From Streptomyces canus (lineage in GTDB: Bacteria; Actinomycetota; Actinomycetes; Streptomycetales; Streptomycetaceae): a stretch of DNA of 56,683 bases. Under the pieces are notes generated by a model. It was not told where the DNA came from. It did no database searches and saw nothing but the letters and a program-made list of their open reading frames with translations. Location of the stretch: positions 1-56,683 of the forward strand of contig NZ_KQ948671.1 of NCBI RefSeq assembly GCF_001514145.1. The letters are read 5' to 3'. Positions 24,728-32,902 of the stretch are shown here, in pieces. The translations under genes and the position numbers were made by a program. How positions within the stretch are numbered: position 1 is the first letter of the stretch; every line of letters begins with the position of its first letter.

Positions 24728-25548
24728 GTCCAGCCTTCCTGCTGCTGCTCTTCGTCCGGCAGGCCCCGGACTTCCGGCAGTCCCGGAATCTCCGGGCGCA
24801 CGGGGCCGTACCTCGCCGCCGGATCGATCAGCGCCTGGTACGGTCCCACGGCTCGGGTACCCAGTCGGCGCAGCGCGGCCCACATCGTCACCTGGTTGGC
24901 CGAGATCACCGGTATGCGCAGTTCCGCTTCCAGTTGCGGGATGACGTCGTACGTGGGCAGGTTGGTGCAGCTGATGAACAGGGCCTGCGCGTCGCCCCGT
25001 ACGGCCTTGTGGGCCATCTCGGAGACCTGGCGGTAGGGCACCTTCCAGATGTGCCGGGTCAGGCCCATGTAGGCGCATCCGGTGACCGAGACGCCCGCCT
25101 CGGCGACGTACTCCTCCAGCGACCTGGTCACCGACACCGTGTACGGCGTCACCAGCGCCACCCGGCGGACGTCGAGTTCGGCGAGGGCGTCCAGGAGGGC
25201 GCCGGACGTGGTCAGGGACGGGACCGCGCCCGCCCTGGTCATGGCCGCGCACATGGCGCGTTCCCCGGCGATTCCGCCGACGAAGCTGCCGGAGGTGCAG
25301 GCGTAGGCGACGACCTCGGGGGCGATGGCGTTGAGCGTGCGCACCGCCTCGTGCAGGGTCTCGTGCTCGCTGACCAGACGGGCCAGGTCGAGACTGACCT
25401 CGACGGGGACGTACGGGGTGCGGGTCAGATGGAGCGAGATCTCGTCGGGGACCCACCGCCACAGCTCGCGATCCAGCGCGAAGTCGAAGGGGGCGACGAC
25501 ACCGACACCGCGCTGGGGGCGCGGACCACCTAGAAAGGAAACGTCCAT
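24724..25548 (-). CDS. Maleate isomerase / AMDase-like enzyme with both cysteines
   Basis: 274 aa from ATG 25548 (GTG 25566 is an alternative). Same superfamily as the gene after it. Both catalytic cysteines are present: VAYACTSGSFVGG and ALFISCTNLPTYD. This matches maleate cis-trans isomerase, where the two Cys act on opposite sides of the substrate. Other family marks are GVVAPFDFALDREL near the N-terminus and VISANQVTMWAALRRLG. It is the first gene of a two-gene operon divergent from the dehydrogenase-amidase pair. A dicarboxylate or malonate-type intermediate is the likely substrate; the exact reaction is inference. Confidence 0.87.
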   Translation of the reverse strand: MDVSFLGGPRPQRGVGVVAPFDFALDRELWRWVPDEISLHLTRTPYVPVEVSLDLARLVSEHETLHEAVRTLNAIAPEVVAYACTSGSFVGGIAGERAMCAAMTRAGAVPSLTTSGALLDALAELDVRRVALVTPYTVSVTRSLEEYVAEAGVSVTGCAYMGLTRHIWKVPYRQVSEMAHKAVRGDAQALFISCTNLPTYDVIPQLEAELRIPVISANQVTMWAALRRLGTRAVGPYQALIDPAARYGPVRPEIPGLPEVRGLPDEEQQQEGWT

Positions 25549-25673
25549 GGCAGAGACCGGCCTCACGGTGAGAGACGGGGGGACAGCGGTACGTGCACAA
25601 CGCCCGTGTTGACGAAGGTAGGTTCGGGTGCGAGCGTGGTCAATCCGCCCATGTCACGCTCACGTCACACCGG

Positions 25674-25689
25674 TGTCACCGCCGGCGTT
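25674..25689. promoter_or_regulatory. Near-perfect palindrome in the divergent promoter of the catabolic cluster
   Basis: GTCACACCGGTGTCAC: a 10-bp perfect core (ACACCGGTGT) with matching outer GT..AC, one mismatched pair. It lies between the two divergent operons starting at 25548 and 25747. Candidate operator for the cluster's IclR regulator. Confidence 0.4.
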
Positions 25690-25746
25690 TCCGCCCATGT
25701 CAGACGCCCGGCAGCGCTCGCGATAATCCGTAGAAACGGTGCCTCG

Positions 25747-26694
25747 ATGTCCGTCCCCACCCTTCTCGTCCTTGACGCCGACCCCCTGCCCCGGCTCGGA
25801 AAGCTCACCGGCCGGGCCCGGATCGAGCACGCGGACGCGACCACACTCGCCGAGCGGCTGCCGTCCGCCGACGTGCTGCTGGTCTGGGACTTCACCTCGA
25901 CCGCGGTGCGTGACGCATGGCCGGGCGAGGGCCCGCGGCCGCGCTGGGTGCACACGGCGAGCGCGGGCGTGGACCATCTGATGTGCCCCGAACTCGCCGT
26001 CTCCGACACGGTGGTGACCAACGCCCGCGGGGTCTTCGACCAGCCGATCGCCGAGTACGTCGCCGCGCTGGTCCTGACGATGGCGAAGGACCTGCCCCGG
26101 ACCCTGGAACTGCAGCGGGAGGGCGTGTGGCGGCACCGGGAGTCCCAGCGGGTGGCCGGGACCCGTGCCTGTGTGGTCGGTTCCGGGCCCATCGGGCGGG
26201 CGATCGTGAGCACCCTCAAGGCGCTCGGCATCACCACGGCCCTCGTCGGCCGCCGTTCCCGCACCGGGATCCACGGCCCCGACGACCTCGACCGTCTGAT
26301 GGCCCGCGCCGACTGGGTGATCGCGGCCGCCCCGCTCACCGAGGACACGCACGGCATGTTCGACGCCCGCCGCTTCGGGATGATGCAGCCCTCCGCGCGG
26401 TTCATCAACATCGGCCGGGGTCAGCTGGTCGTCGAGGACGCGCTGGTGGAGGCGGTGTCCAAGCGGTGGATCGCCGGGGCCGCCCTCGATGTGTTCGACA
26501 CCGAACCGCTGCCGCCCGACAGTCCGTTGTGGCAGGTGCCGGGCCTGATCGTGTCCCCGCACATGAGCGGCGACACGGTCGGCTGGCGCGATGAACTCGG
26601 CGCGCAGTTCCTGCAGTTGTACGACCGCTGGGAGGCGGGCAGATCACTGGCGAACGTGGTCGACAAGCAACGCGGGTACGTGCCAGGGCACTGA
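25747..26694 (+). CDS. D-2-hydroxyacid dehydrogenase
   Basis: 315 aa NAD(P)-dependent oxidoreductase of the D-isomer-specific 2-hydroxyacid family. The nucleotide fold has VVGSGPIGRAIVS (GxGxxG), the catalytic region has the Arg of NIGRGQLVVEDAL, the acidic residue in ALDVFDTEPLPPDSPLW, and the His of VSPHMSG. These are intact, so activity on an alpha-keto or hydroxy acid is expected. Start at ATG 25747 without a strong ribosome-binding site. The amidase gene follows 18 bp later. It probably reduces or oxidises a product of the amidase or decarboxylase step. Confidence 0.9.
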   Translation: MSVPTLLVLDADPLPRLGKLTGRARIEHADATTLAERLPSADVLLVWDFTSTAVRDAWPGEGPRPRWVHTASAGVDHLMCPELAVSDTVVTNARGVFDQPIAEYVAALVLTMAKDLPRTLELQREGVWRHRESQRVAGTRACVVGSGPIGRAIVSTLKALGITTALVGRRSRTGIHGPDDLDRLMARADWVIAAAPLTEDTHGMFDARRFGMMQPSARFINIGRGQLVVEDALVEAVSKRWIAGAALDVFDTEPLPPDSPLWQVPGLIVSPHMSGDTVGWRDELGAQFLQLYDRWEAGRSLANVVDKQRGYVPGH

Positions 26695-26712
26695 ACGTGA
26701 GCGGAGGGGCAC

Positions 26713-28140
26713 ATGCAGGACCTCACCGAACTGACCGCCGTACAACTCGTGGAGGGCTACCGCAAGGGCGAGTTCAGCCCAGTGGAGGCGACCCGGGCGG
26801 CTCTCGACCGGGCCGAACGGATCCAGCCGGAGGTGAACGCGTTCGTGCGCCTGACCGGCGAGGAGGCCCTGGCGCAGGCCCGCGCCTCGGCCGACCGCTG
26901 GCGACGGGGGGAGCCGTCCGGCGCGGTGGACGGCGTCCCGGTCACGGTGAAGGACATCCTGCTGCTGCGCGGCGCCCCGACCCTGAAGGGCTCCAGGACG
27001 ATCCCGGAGAGCGGCAGCTGGGACGAGGACGCGCCGTCCGTCGCCCGGCTGCGCGAGCAGGGCGCGGTCTTCCTCGGCAAGACCACGACCCCCGAGTTCG
27101 GCTGGAAGGGCGTCACGGACTCGCCGCTGTCGGGCGTGACGCGCAATCCCTACGACCCGACGCGCACCGCGGGCGGCTCCAGCGGGGGCGCCGCGGCGGC
27201 CGTGGCGCTTGGCGCGGGGCCGCTCGCGCTCGGCACGGACGGCGGGGGCAGCGTCCGTATCCCGGCCGCGTTCTGCGGGATCTTCGCCCTCAAACCGACG
27301 TACGGCCGCGTGCCGCTGTACCCGGCGAGCGCCTTCGGCACCCTCGCCCACGTGGGCCCGATGACCCGCGACGCGGCCGACGCGGCACTGCTCCTCGACG
27401 TCATCGGGGTGCCGGACTCCCGTGACTGGTCGGCGCTGGGCCCGGCGGCCGGCCCGTTCACGGCGGCCCTGTCGGGCCGGGTGCGCGGGCTGCGGGTCGC
27501 GTACTCACCGTCCCTCGGCGGCCAGGTGGCCGTCCAGCCCGCGGTCGCCGCGGCGGTACGGCGGGCCGTGGAGCGCCTGGCCGGACTCGGCGCGTACGTC
27601 ACCGAGACCGATCCCGACTTCGCCGACCCGGTGGACGCCTTCCACACCCTGTGGTTCAGCGGGGCGGCCCGGGTGACCCAGCATCTCGGGCCGCACCAGC
27701 GGGAGGTGCTGGATCCGGGGCTCCGGGCGATCTGCGGTCTCGGGTCGCGCATGAGCGCGCTCGACTACCTCGCCGCGGTGGACGTCCGGATGGAGCTCGG
27801 GCGCCGGATGGGCCGCTTCCACGACTCCTACGACCTGTTGGTCACCCCGGCCCTTCCGATCACCGCGTTCGAGGCGGGCACGGAGGTCCCGAAGGGCTCC
27901 GGGCACCACCGCTGGACGGGGTGGACGCCCTTCACGTACCCCTTCAACATGACCCAGCAGCCCGCCGCGTCCGTCCCGGTGGGGACCGACGCCGACGGGC
28001 TGCCGGTGGGGTTGCAGATCGTGGCGGCCCGGCACCGGGACGACCTGGTGCTGCGAGCGGCGCACGCACTCTACGAGGCGGAAACCGCGGGTATCCGGCC
28101 ACCCGCCCCGGCCCGCGCGAGGAGCGTCACGCCCGGCTGA
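26713..28140 (+). CDS. Amidase (amidase-signature family)
   Basis: 475 aa hydrolase of carboxylic amides. The Ser-cisSer-Lys triad is visible: Lys in VPVTVKDILL, the Ser pair in AGGSSGGAAAAVALG and GTDGGGSVRIPAAFCG. GGAGG lies six bases before the ATG. Length and order match the GatA/amidase-signature enzymes. There are no GatB/GatC partners here, so it is catabolic rather than tRNA-linked. Its 3' end overlaps the convergent DUF3830 gene by 14 bp. In context it should hydrolyse an amide or imide taken up by the Ehu-type importer. Confidence 0.92.
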   Translation: MQDLTELTAVQLVEGYRKGEFSPVEATRAALDRAERIQPEVNAFVRLTGEEALAQARASADRWRRGEPSGAVDGVPVTVKDILLLRGAPTLKGSRTIPESGSWDEDAPSVARLREQGAVFLGKTTTPEFGWKGVTDSPLSGVTRNPYDPTRTAGGSSGGAAAAVALGAGPLALGTDGGGSVRIPAAFCGIFALKPTYGRVPLYPASAFGTLAHVGPMTRDAADAALLLDVIGVPDSRDWSALGPAAGPFTAALSGRVRGLRVAYSPSLGGQVAVQPAVAAAVRRAVERLAGLGAYVTETDPDFADPVDAFHTLWFSGAARVTQHLGPHQREVLDPGLRAICGLGSRMSALDYLAAVDVRMELGRRMGRFHDSYDLLVTPALPITAFEAGTEVPKGSGHHRWTGWTPFTYPFNMTQQPAASVPVGTDADGLPVGLQIVAARHRDDLVLRAAHALYEAETAGIRPPAPARARSVTPG

Positions 28141-28621
28141 ACCGGAGGCTCTCGCCGAGGGCGCCCGCGCGCCAGAGGTCGTTGCAGCCCTCGGCCAGGG
28201 CGTCCAGCCCGTCCACCACCTGCCCCCAGACGATCCCCGGCACCCAGCCCACATCGGCGTTCAGGAGCAGGTTGTTGCGTTCGTAGAACAGTGCCAGGTC
28301 GACGACGGTCGTGCCCGCGCGGACCTCACGGTCGTAGCCGTAGGACTTGGTGCCGAGCTCGGCGCCCGCGAAGGAGAAATAACAGAGATCTCCGGGAATC
28401 GGGGTAACTGTCGGATTTTCCAGGGGTGGTTCCGATTCTGCGAAAGGCGGGAAAAGCGCGTAGATCTCGTTGCGTGCGTACTTCGCGTGGTAGACGTCAC
28501 CGGCGAGCGGCAGGGCATCCCATACGGCCGCGCAGGTGATCGGCGCCCGATCGTCCAGGAGCTTTGCCGTGGCGGTGATTCCCCGCTTGACCAGCGAGAC
28601 TTCGATGTAGCGGTCAGCCAT
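28127..28621 (-). CDS. DUF3830 family protein
   Basis: 164 aa from ATG 28621 (an ATG nine bases earlier is possible). I recognise the DUF3830 family from YIEVSLVKRGITATAKLLDD, CAAVWDALPLAGDVYHAKYARNEIY and the C-terminal NNLLLNADVGWVPGIVWGQV. The fold is cyclophilin-like in related proteins, which suggests ligand binding rather than obvious catalysis. No signal peptide. Family members occur next to amidases, hydantoinases or malonate-type decarboxylases. It is divergent from ehuB and may assist the pathway enzymatically or as a binding protein. No verified function. Confidence 0.85.
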   Translation of the reverse strand: MADRYIEVSLVKRGITATAKLLDDRAPITCAAVWDALPLAGDVYHAKYARNEIYALFPPFAESEPPLENPTVTPIPGDLCYFSFAGAELGTKSYGYDREVRAGTTVVDLALFYERNNLLLNADVGWVPGIVWGQVVDGLDALAEGCNDLWRAGALGESLRFSRA

Positions 28622-28718
28622 GCATTCCATGGTCCCCCGCCGGTCAAGAGGGCCTCGGTCCGGAACGGGGCTCAAATCGATCTGCATAAGTCGCATCCGG
28701 TCGGGTAGCCGCGCCGCC

Positions 28719-29624
28719 ATGGCTCCACCACTGGAACATGGCGAACACATATCCGGGACCACCCGCCGGTCGCTGCTCGCGGGGGTGGCGGCGCTCGGTG
28801 CCCTGGGCGCCGCGGGCTGCTCCCGCGTGGCCACCGCCTCGACCAAGGGAGGCGGTGAACTGCTCGACCGGCTCAGGGCGGCAGGTGTCGTACGGCTGGG
28901 AATCGCGGGCGAGATCCCGTTCGGATACATCGACAAGAACGGCGACCTGACCGGCGAGGCACCAGAACTCGCGAGGGTCATATTCAAGCGGCTCGGGGTG
29001 GACAAGGTGCAGCCCGTGCCCACCGAGTTCGGCTCGCTCATTCCCGGGCTGAATTCTCAGCAGTTCGATGTCGTGGCGGCCGGGATGTACGTCACACCGG
29101 AACGCTGCGAACAGGTGATCTTCGCAGATCCCGACTATCAGATGCTCGATTCCTTCATCGTGCGCAAGGGAAATCCCAAAGGTCTTCACAACTACAAGGA
29201 CGTCGTCACGAAGAAGGCGAAGTTCGCCACCGGGACCGGCTACGCGGAGATCGGGTACGCCGTCGAGGCGGGTTACAAGGAAAGCGACATCCTGATCGTG
29301 CCGGACCAGGTCGCGGGGCTGAACGCGGTGGAGGCGGGACGCGTCGACGTGTTCGCCGGGACCGCGCTCACCACCCGCGAGGTGGTGAAGAAATCGGCCA
29401 AGGCGGAGGCCACCAAGGCCTTCACCCCGACCGTCGGCGGCAAACCGCACGTCGACGGGGGCGCCTTCGCGTTCCGCCGGACCGAGACGAACCTGCGGGA
29501 CGCCTTCAACGCCGAGCTGCGGAAGCTGAAGAAGAGCGGGGAGCTGTTCCGGGTCCTCAAGCCCTTCGGGTTCACGCAGGCCGAGATGACGGACCTGACC
29601 GCGAAGGAGCTCTGCGGCGGATGA
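28719..29624 (+). CDS. ehuB: EhuB-like amino-acid/ectoine ABC substrate-binding lipoprotein
   Basis: 301 aa from ATG 28719. N-terminal twin-arginine-like TTRRSLLAG followed by lipobox LGAAGC predicts a membrane-anchored lipoprotein. The rest is a class II periplasmic-binding (SBP_bac_3) fold: VVRLGIAGEIPFGYIDKNGD, GEAPELARVIFKRLGV, FDVVAAGMYVTPERCEQVIF and DVFAGTALTTREVV. It resembles the ectoine/hydroxyectoine binder EhuB. First gene of the importer operon and overlapped by ehuC (ATGA). Because no ectoine hydrolase is encoded nearby, the ligand may be another small polar cyclic or amide compound. No strong ribosome-binding site is visible. Confidence 0.85.
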   Translation: MAPPLEHGEHISGTTRRSLLAGVAALGALGAAGCSRVATASTKGGGELLDRLRAAGVVRLGIAGEIPFGYIDKNGDLTGEAPELARVIFKRLGVDKVQPVPTEFGSLIPGLNSQQFDVVAAGMYVTPERCEQVIFADPDYQMLDSFIVRKGNPKGLHNYKDVVTKKAKFATGTGYAEIGYAVEAGYKESDILIVPDQVAGLNAVEAGRVDVFAGTALTTREVVKKSAKAEATKAFTPTVGGKPHVDGGAFAFRRTETNLRDAFNAELRKLKKSGELFRVLKPFGFTQAEMTDLTAKELCGG

Positions 29625-30319
29625 CCTCCGGACTCTGGGAACTGGTACTCAAGGGCATCTGGACGACGGTCCAGCTGCTGTTCTTCAGCGCGATCCTCGC
29701 GGCCGCCGTGTCCTTCGTGGTCGGCGTCCTGCGCACCCACCGGCTGTGGATCGTCCGCTTCCTGGCGGGCTTCTACACCGAGGTGTTCCGCGGGACCTCG
29801 GCGCTGGTGATGATCTTCTGGGTGTTCTTCGTGCTGCCCCCGGCCTTCGGCTGGCAGCTGGTGCCGATGTGGGCGGGCACGCTCGCACTCGGACTGACCT
29901 ACGGGGCCTACGGCTCCGAGATCGTGCGCGGGGCGCTCAAGGCGGTCGACCCGGCCCAGCAGGAGGGCGGGATCGCGCTGAGCTTCACGCCCTGGCAGCG
30001 CCTGCGGCTGATCCTGCTGCCGCAGGCGGTGCCGGAGATGATCCCGCCGTTCTCCAACCTGCTGATCGAACTGCTCAAGGGCACCGCGCTGGTGTCCGTG
30101 ATGGGCATGGGAGATCTGGCGTTCAGCGGCAACCTGGTGCGGCTCGCGCTCCAGGAGAGTGCCGGGATCTACACGTATCTGCTGCTCATCTACTTCGTGA
30201 TCGCCTTCCTGTTCACCCGGTTGATGCGCGGCCTCGAGAAGAAGCTCAAGGCGGGGGTCGGCAAGGAGCCCACGCGTGAGGTCCAGGTGCCCCAGCCGGT
30301 CGGAGGGAGTGTCGGATGA
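29621..30319 (+). CDS. ehuC: EhuC-like ABC permease
   Basis: 232 aa polar-amino-acid ABC permease, about five membrane segments. N-terminal GIWTTVQLLFFSAILAAAVS and the coupling helix EGGIALSFTPWQRLRLILLP are typical of the His/Glu/Gln permease family. Overlaps the stop of ehuB and the start of ehuD by four bases each, so three proteins are translationally coupled. Forms the membrane channel with EhuD. Confidence 0.9.
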   Translation: MTSGLWELVLKGIWTTVQLLFFSAILAAAVSFVVGVLRTHRLWIVRFLAGFYTEVFRGTSALVMIFWVFFVLPPAFGWQLVPMWAGTLALGLTYGAYGSEIVRGALKAVDPAQQEGGIALSFTPWQRLRLILLPQAVPEMIPPFSNLLIELLKGTALVSVMGMGDLAFSGNLVRLALQESAGIYTYLLLIYFVIAFLFTRLMRGLEKKLKAGVGKEPTREVQVPQPVGGSVG

Positions 30320-30966
30320 CATGGGACTGGAGTGCCGTCAGCGACTTCATGCCGCAGTTCTGGGACGGGCTGCTGGTCACCCTGCAGGCCCTCGCGCTCG
30401 GCTCGCTGATCTCCTTCGCGCTCGGCCTGGTGTGGGCGCTGCTGATGCGTGCGCCCTCGCGGTTCGTACGCTGGCCGGTCGGGGTGGTCACGGAGTTCGT
30501 GCGCAACACCCCGCTGCTGGTCCAGCTGTTCTTCCTGTTCTATGTGCTGCCCGAGTGGGGCGTGACCCTCTCGGCACTGGCCACCGGTGTCATCGGGATC
30601 GGGCTGCACTACTCGACGTACACCATGCAGGTCTACCGGGCCGGTATCGAGGCGGTGCCGACCGGCCAGTGGGAGGCGGCGACGGCGCTGAACCTGCCAC
30701 GCGTGCGGACCTGGCAGGTGGTGATCCTGCCGCAGGCGATCCGCCGGGTCGTGCCGGCTCTCGGCAACTACGTGATCTCGATGCTCAAGGACACACCGAT
30801 GCTGATGGTCATCACGGTCCTGGAGATGCTCGGCGAGGCACGGCTGTTCGCCCAGGAGCACTTCCAGTTCACCGAGCCGCTGACCGTGATCGGTGTGGCC
30901 TTCATCGTCATCTCCTATCTGGCCTCCCTTCTTCTGCGATCCCTGGAGCGACGTCTTGTCCGCTGA
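30316..30966 (+). CDS. ehuD: EhuD-like ABC permease
   Basis: 216 aa, second permease of the pair. About five hydrophobic segments, with WDGLLVTLQALALGSLISFA at the N-terminus, the family motif FVRNTPLLVQLFFLFYVLPE, and the ATP-binding-protein contact region WEAATALNLPRVRTWQVVILP. Predicted to dimerise with EhuC. The gene's end overlaps the TTG start of ehuA. Confidence 0.9.
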   Translation: MTWDWSAVSDFMPQFWDGLLVTLQALALGSLISFALGLVWALLMRAPSRFVRWPVGVVTEFVRNTPLLVQLFFLFYVLPEWGVTLSALATGVIGIGLHYSTYTMQVYRAGIEAVPTGQWEAATALNLPRVRTWQVVILPQAIRRVVPALGNYVISMLKDTPMLMVITVLEMLGEARLFAQEHFQFTEPLTVIGVAFIVISYLASLLLRSLERRLVR

Positions 30967-31753
30967 CACTCCCCTGATGAAAGAACCCGACGCAGGCGCC
31001 AACCCGCCGGTGGACGGCAGCGAGCTGATCCGCTTCGAGAACGTGACCAAGCGCTTCGGGTCGAACACCGTCCTGGACCGGCTGAACTTCTCCGTCGACT
31101 CCGGCAAGCACGTGACGCTGATCGGCCCCTCCGGGTCCGGCAAGACCACGATCCTGCGGATGCTGATGACGCTGACCAAGCCCGACGAGGGCACGGTCAC
31201 GGTCGACGGCCAGACCATGTTCCCGGCGCCGGAGAAGCAGCTGCGCGAGGTGCGCAAGAAGATCGGGATGGTCTTCCAGCAGTTCAACCTGTTCCCGAAC
31301 ATGACGGTCCTGCGCAACATCACCGAGGCGCCCGTCACCGTGCTCGGCATGTCCAAGGACGAGGCGGAGGCACGCGCGCGTGAGCTGCTCGACCTGGTGG
31401 GCCTCGCCGACAAGGCCGACGCCCGGCCGACCCAGCTCTCCGGCGGCCAGCAGCAGCGGGTGGCGATCGCGCGGGCACTGGCCATGCGGCCACGGGTGCT
31501 GCTGCTCGACGAGGTGACCTCGGCGCTCGACCCGGAGCTGGTCGCCGGCGTCCTCGACGTGCTGCGGGACATCGCCCGCACCACCGACATCACGATGCTC
31601 TGTGTGACCCACGAGATGAACTTCGCCCGGGACATCTCCGACCAGGTCCTGATGTTCGACTCGGGCCGGATCATCGAGTCGGGCGCGCCGGAGAAGATCT
31701 TCAGCGACCCCGAGCAGGACCGCACCCGGGAATTTCTCAGCGCGGTTCTCTGA
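30956..31753 (+). CDS. ehuA: EhuA-like ABC transporter ATPase
   Basis: 265 aa if translation starts at TTG 30956, which has GGAG seven bases upstream and couples it to ehuD; ATG 30977 lacks a ribosome-binding site. Complete ATPase: Walker A GPSGSGKTT, Q-loop FQQFNLFPNMTVLRN, signature LSGGQQQRVAIARAL, Walker B VLLLDEVTSALDP, switch His in CVTHEMNFAR. Drives import by EhuBCD. A 220-bp gap with a palindrome separates it from the IclR gene. Confidence 0.9.
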   Translation: MSADTPLMKEPDAGANPPVDGSELIRFENVTKRFGSNTVLDRLNFSVDSGKHVTLIGPSGSGKTTILRMLMTLTKPDEGTVTVDGQTMFPAPEKQLREVRKKIGMVFQQFNLFPNMTVLRNITEAPVTVLGMSKDEAEARARELLDLVGLADKADARPTQLSGGQQQRVAIARALAMRPRVLLLDEVTSALDPELVAGVLDVLRDIARTTDITMLCVTHEMNFARDISDQVLMFDSGRIIESGAPEKIFSDPEQDRTREFLSAVL

Positions 31754-31805
31754 CGCCAAGAGATGAACAGCGTTCAACCTTCGAGGTCCCGGACCCGGGT
31801 CATGT

Positions 31806-31823
31806 CTCTGGCATATGCCAGAG
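31806..31823. promoter_or_regulatory. Perfect 18-bp palindrome upstream of the IclR gene
   Basis: CTCTGGCATATGCCAGAG, perfect dyad symmetry, 150 bp before the GTG at 31974 and 52 bp after ehuA. Its 14-bp core is identical to that of the palindrome at 17479-17494. Candidate operator for autoregulation or for a global regulator that also reaches the 17.5-kb gene. Confidence 0.5.
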
Positions 31824-31973
31824 TGTCAGCGTCCCTGCTGAGAGGCACGGCCCGGGGACGGAATCTCGTCAACAGCCGCTCACTACAAGCCTTTTGCCGG
31901 TTATCGTGGAGGGGATCGCTGTCTGGATTACGGCCCAGTAGTAGTGCGACCGAGCGAGCGCAGGGGGAAAACC

Positions 31974-32732
31974 GTGGCGCTGAAGCACGAACCGACCGCG
32001 CCGTACCACTCGGCCCAGGACGCGCTGCGCGTCCTGGAGACAGTGGCGCGGCACACCGCCGGAGTCACCGACGTCGAACTCGCCCGTACCACCGGCCTCG
32101 ACCCGGAGCGGCTGACCACCCTCCTGAGGATGCTGCGCCGCGAGGGGTACGTCGAGCAGGTCGCCGACGGCGCGTATGTGACGGGAGCCGCCCTGACCAG
32201 GCTGAGCTCCTCGCACGACCGTGACGAGGCCCTGCGCGACAAGCTCCAGCACACCCTCGACGAACTGCGCGACTCGATCGGCGCGGCCGTCTACATCAGC
32301 CGGTACGTCGACGGCGAGGTCACCATCGCCCAGTACGCCGACGGTCCCGCGACCCCGGCGGTCAACGAGTGGGTGGACTTCCGCTCCTCCGCCCACGCCA
32401 CCGCCCTCGGCAAGAGCCTGCTCAGCCAGCTCGACCACAACGGCCGCCGCGACCACCTCTCCCGGCACCGCATGACCCGGCTCACCTCGAGGACCATCAC
32501 CAACGACAAGCTGCTGCTCTCCCGCCTGGAGTCCCAGCCGCCCACGGTCCCCCATCTCGACCTCCAGGAGTACGCGGTGGGCACGGTGTGCGCGGCGGTG
32601 CCGATCACCGCGGGGTCGTCGGTGGGATGCCTTGCGCTGTCCTTGCCGCTCGACCAGGCGCATCGGCTCCGCCAGGCGACGGACCGCTTGAACAGGGGGG
32701 CTGCACCGGTCCTCCTGTCACTGGCGATCTAG
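31974..32732 (+). CDS. IclR-family transcriptional regulator
   Basis: 252 aa from a GTG with a GGGGG ribosome-binding site. N-terminal winged helix (about residues 14-75: DALRVLETVARHTAGVTDVE, TLLRMLRREGYVEQV) and C-terminal effector domain with SSAHATALGKSLLSQL and AVPITAGSSVGCLALSLP, as in IclR proteins that sense small acids or amides. Being directly downstream of the importer in the same direction, it probably controls the catabolic cluster from 23996 to 31753. The recognised ligand may be the pathway intermediate. Confidence 0.9.
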   Translation: MALKHEPTAPYHSAQDALRVLETVARHTAGVTDVELARTTGLDPERLTTLLRMLRREGYVEQVADGAYVTGAALTRLSSSHDRDEALRDKLQHTLDELRDSIGAAVYISRYVDGEVTIAQYADGPATPAVNEWVDFRSSAHATALGKSLLSQLDHNGRRDHLSRHRMTRLTSRTITNDKLLLSRLESQPPTVPHLDLQEYAVGTVCAAVPITAGSSVGCLALSLPLDQAHRLRQATDRLNRGAAPVLLSLAI

Positions 32733-32828
32733 GTGGGTGGGTCCACTCGAGCGTGGTCGGAAGCACCCCCTGAGACCGGGTAGTATTTTCTCTGTCGCCA
32801 GCCGCCGAAGGCGGAGGGCGAGAGTCAT

Positions 32829-32902
32829 GCGCCGCTAGCTCAGTTGGTTAGAGCAGCTGACTCTTAATCAGCGGGTCCGGGGTTCGAGTCCCTGGCGGCG
32901 CA
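32829..32902 (+). tRNA. tRNA-Lys (anticodon CTT), copy 2
   Basis: 74 nt, same sequence as the copy at 18165-18238: acceptor GCGCCGC/GCGGCGC, anticodon loop CTCTTAA, no encoded CCA. Unlike the other two copies it is followed by one terminator and no tRNA-fragment repeats. Confidence 0.97.

Noticed and set aside
23996..32732. Canonical ectoine degradation cluster
   Set aside because: Importer and EutA-like genes fit, but the hydrolase, deacetylase and other Eut enzymes are missing.
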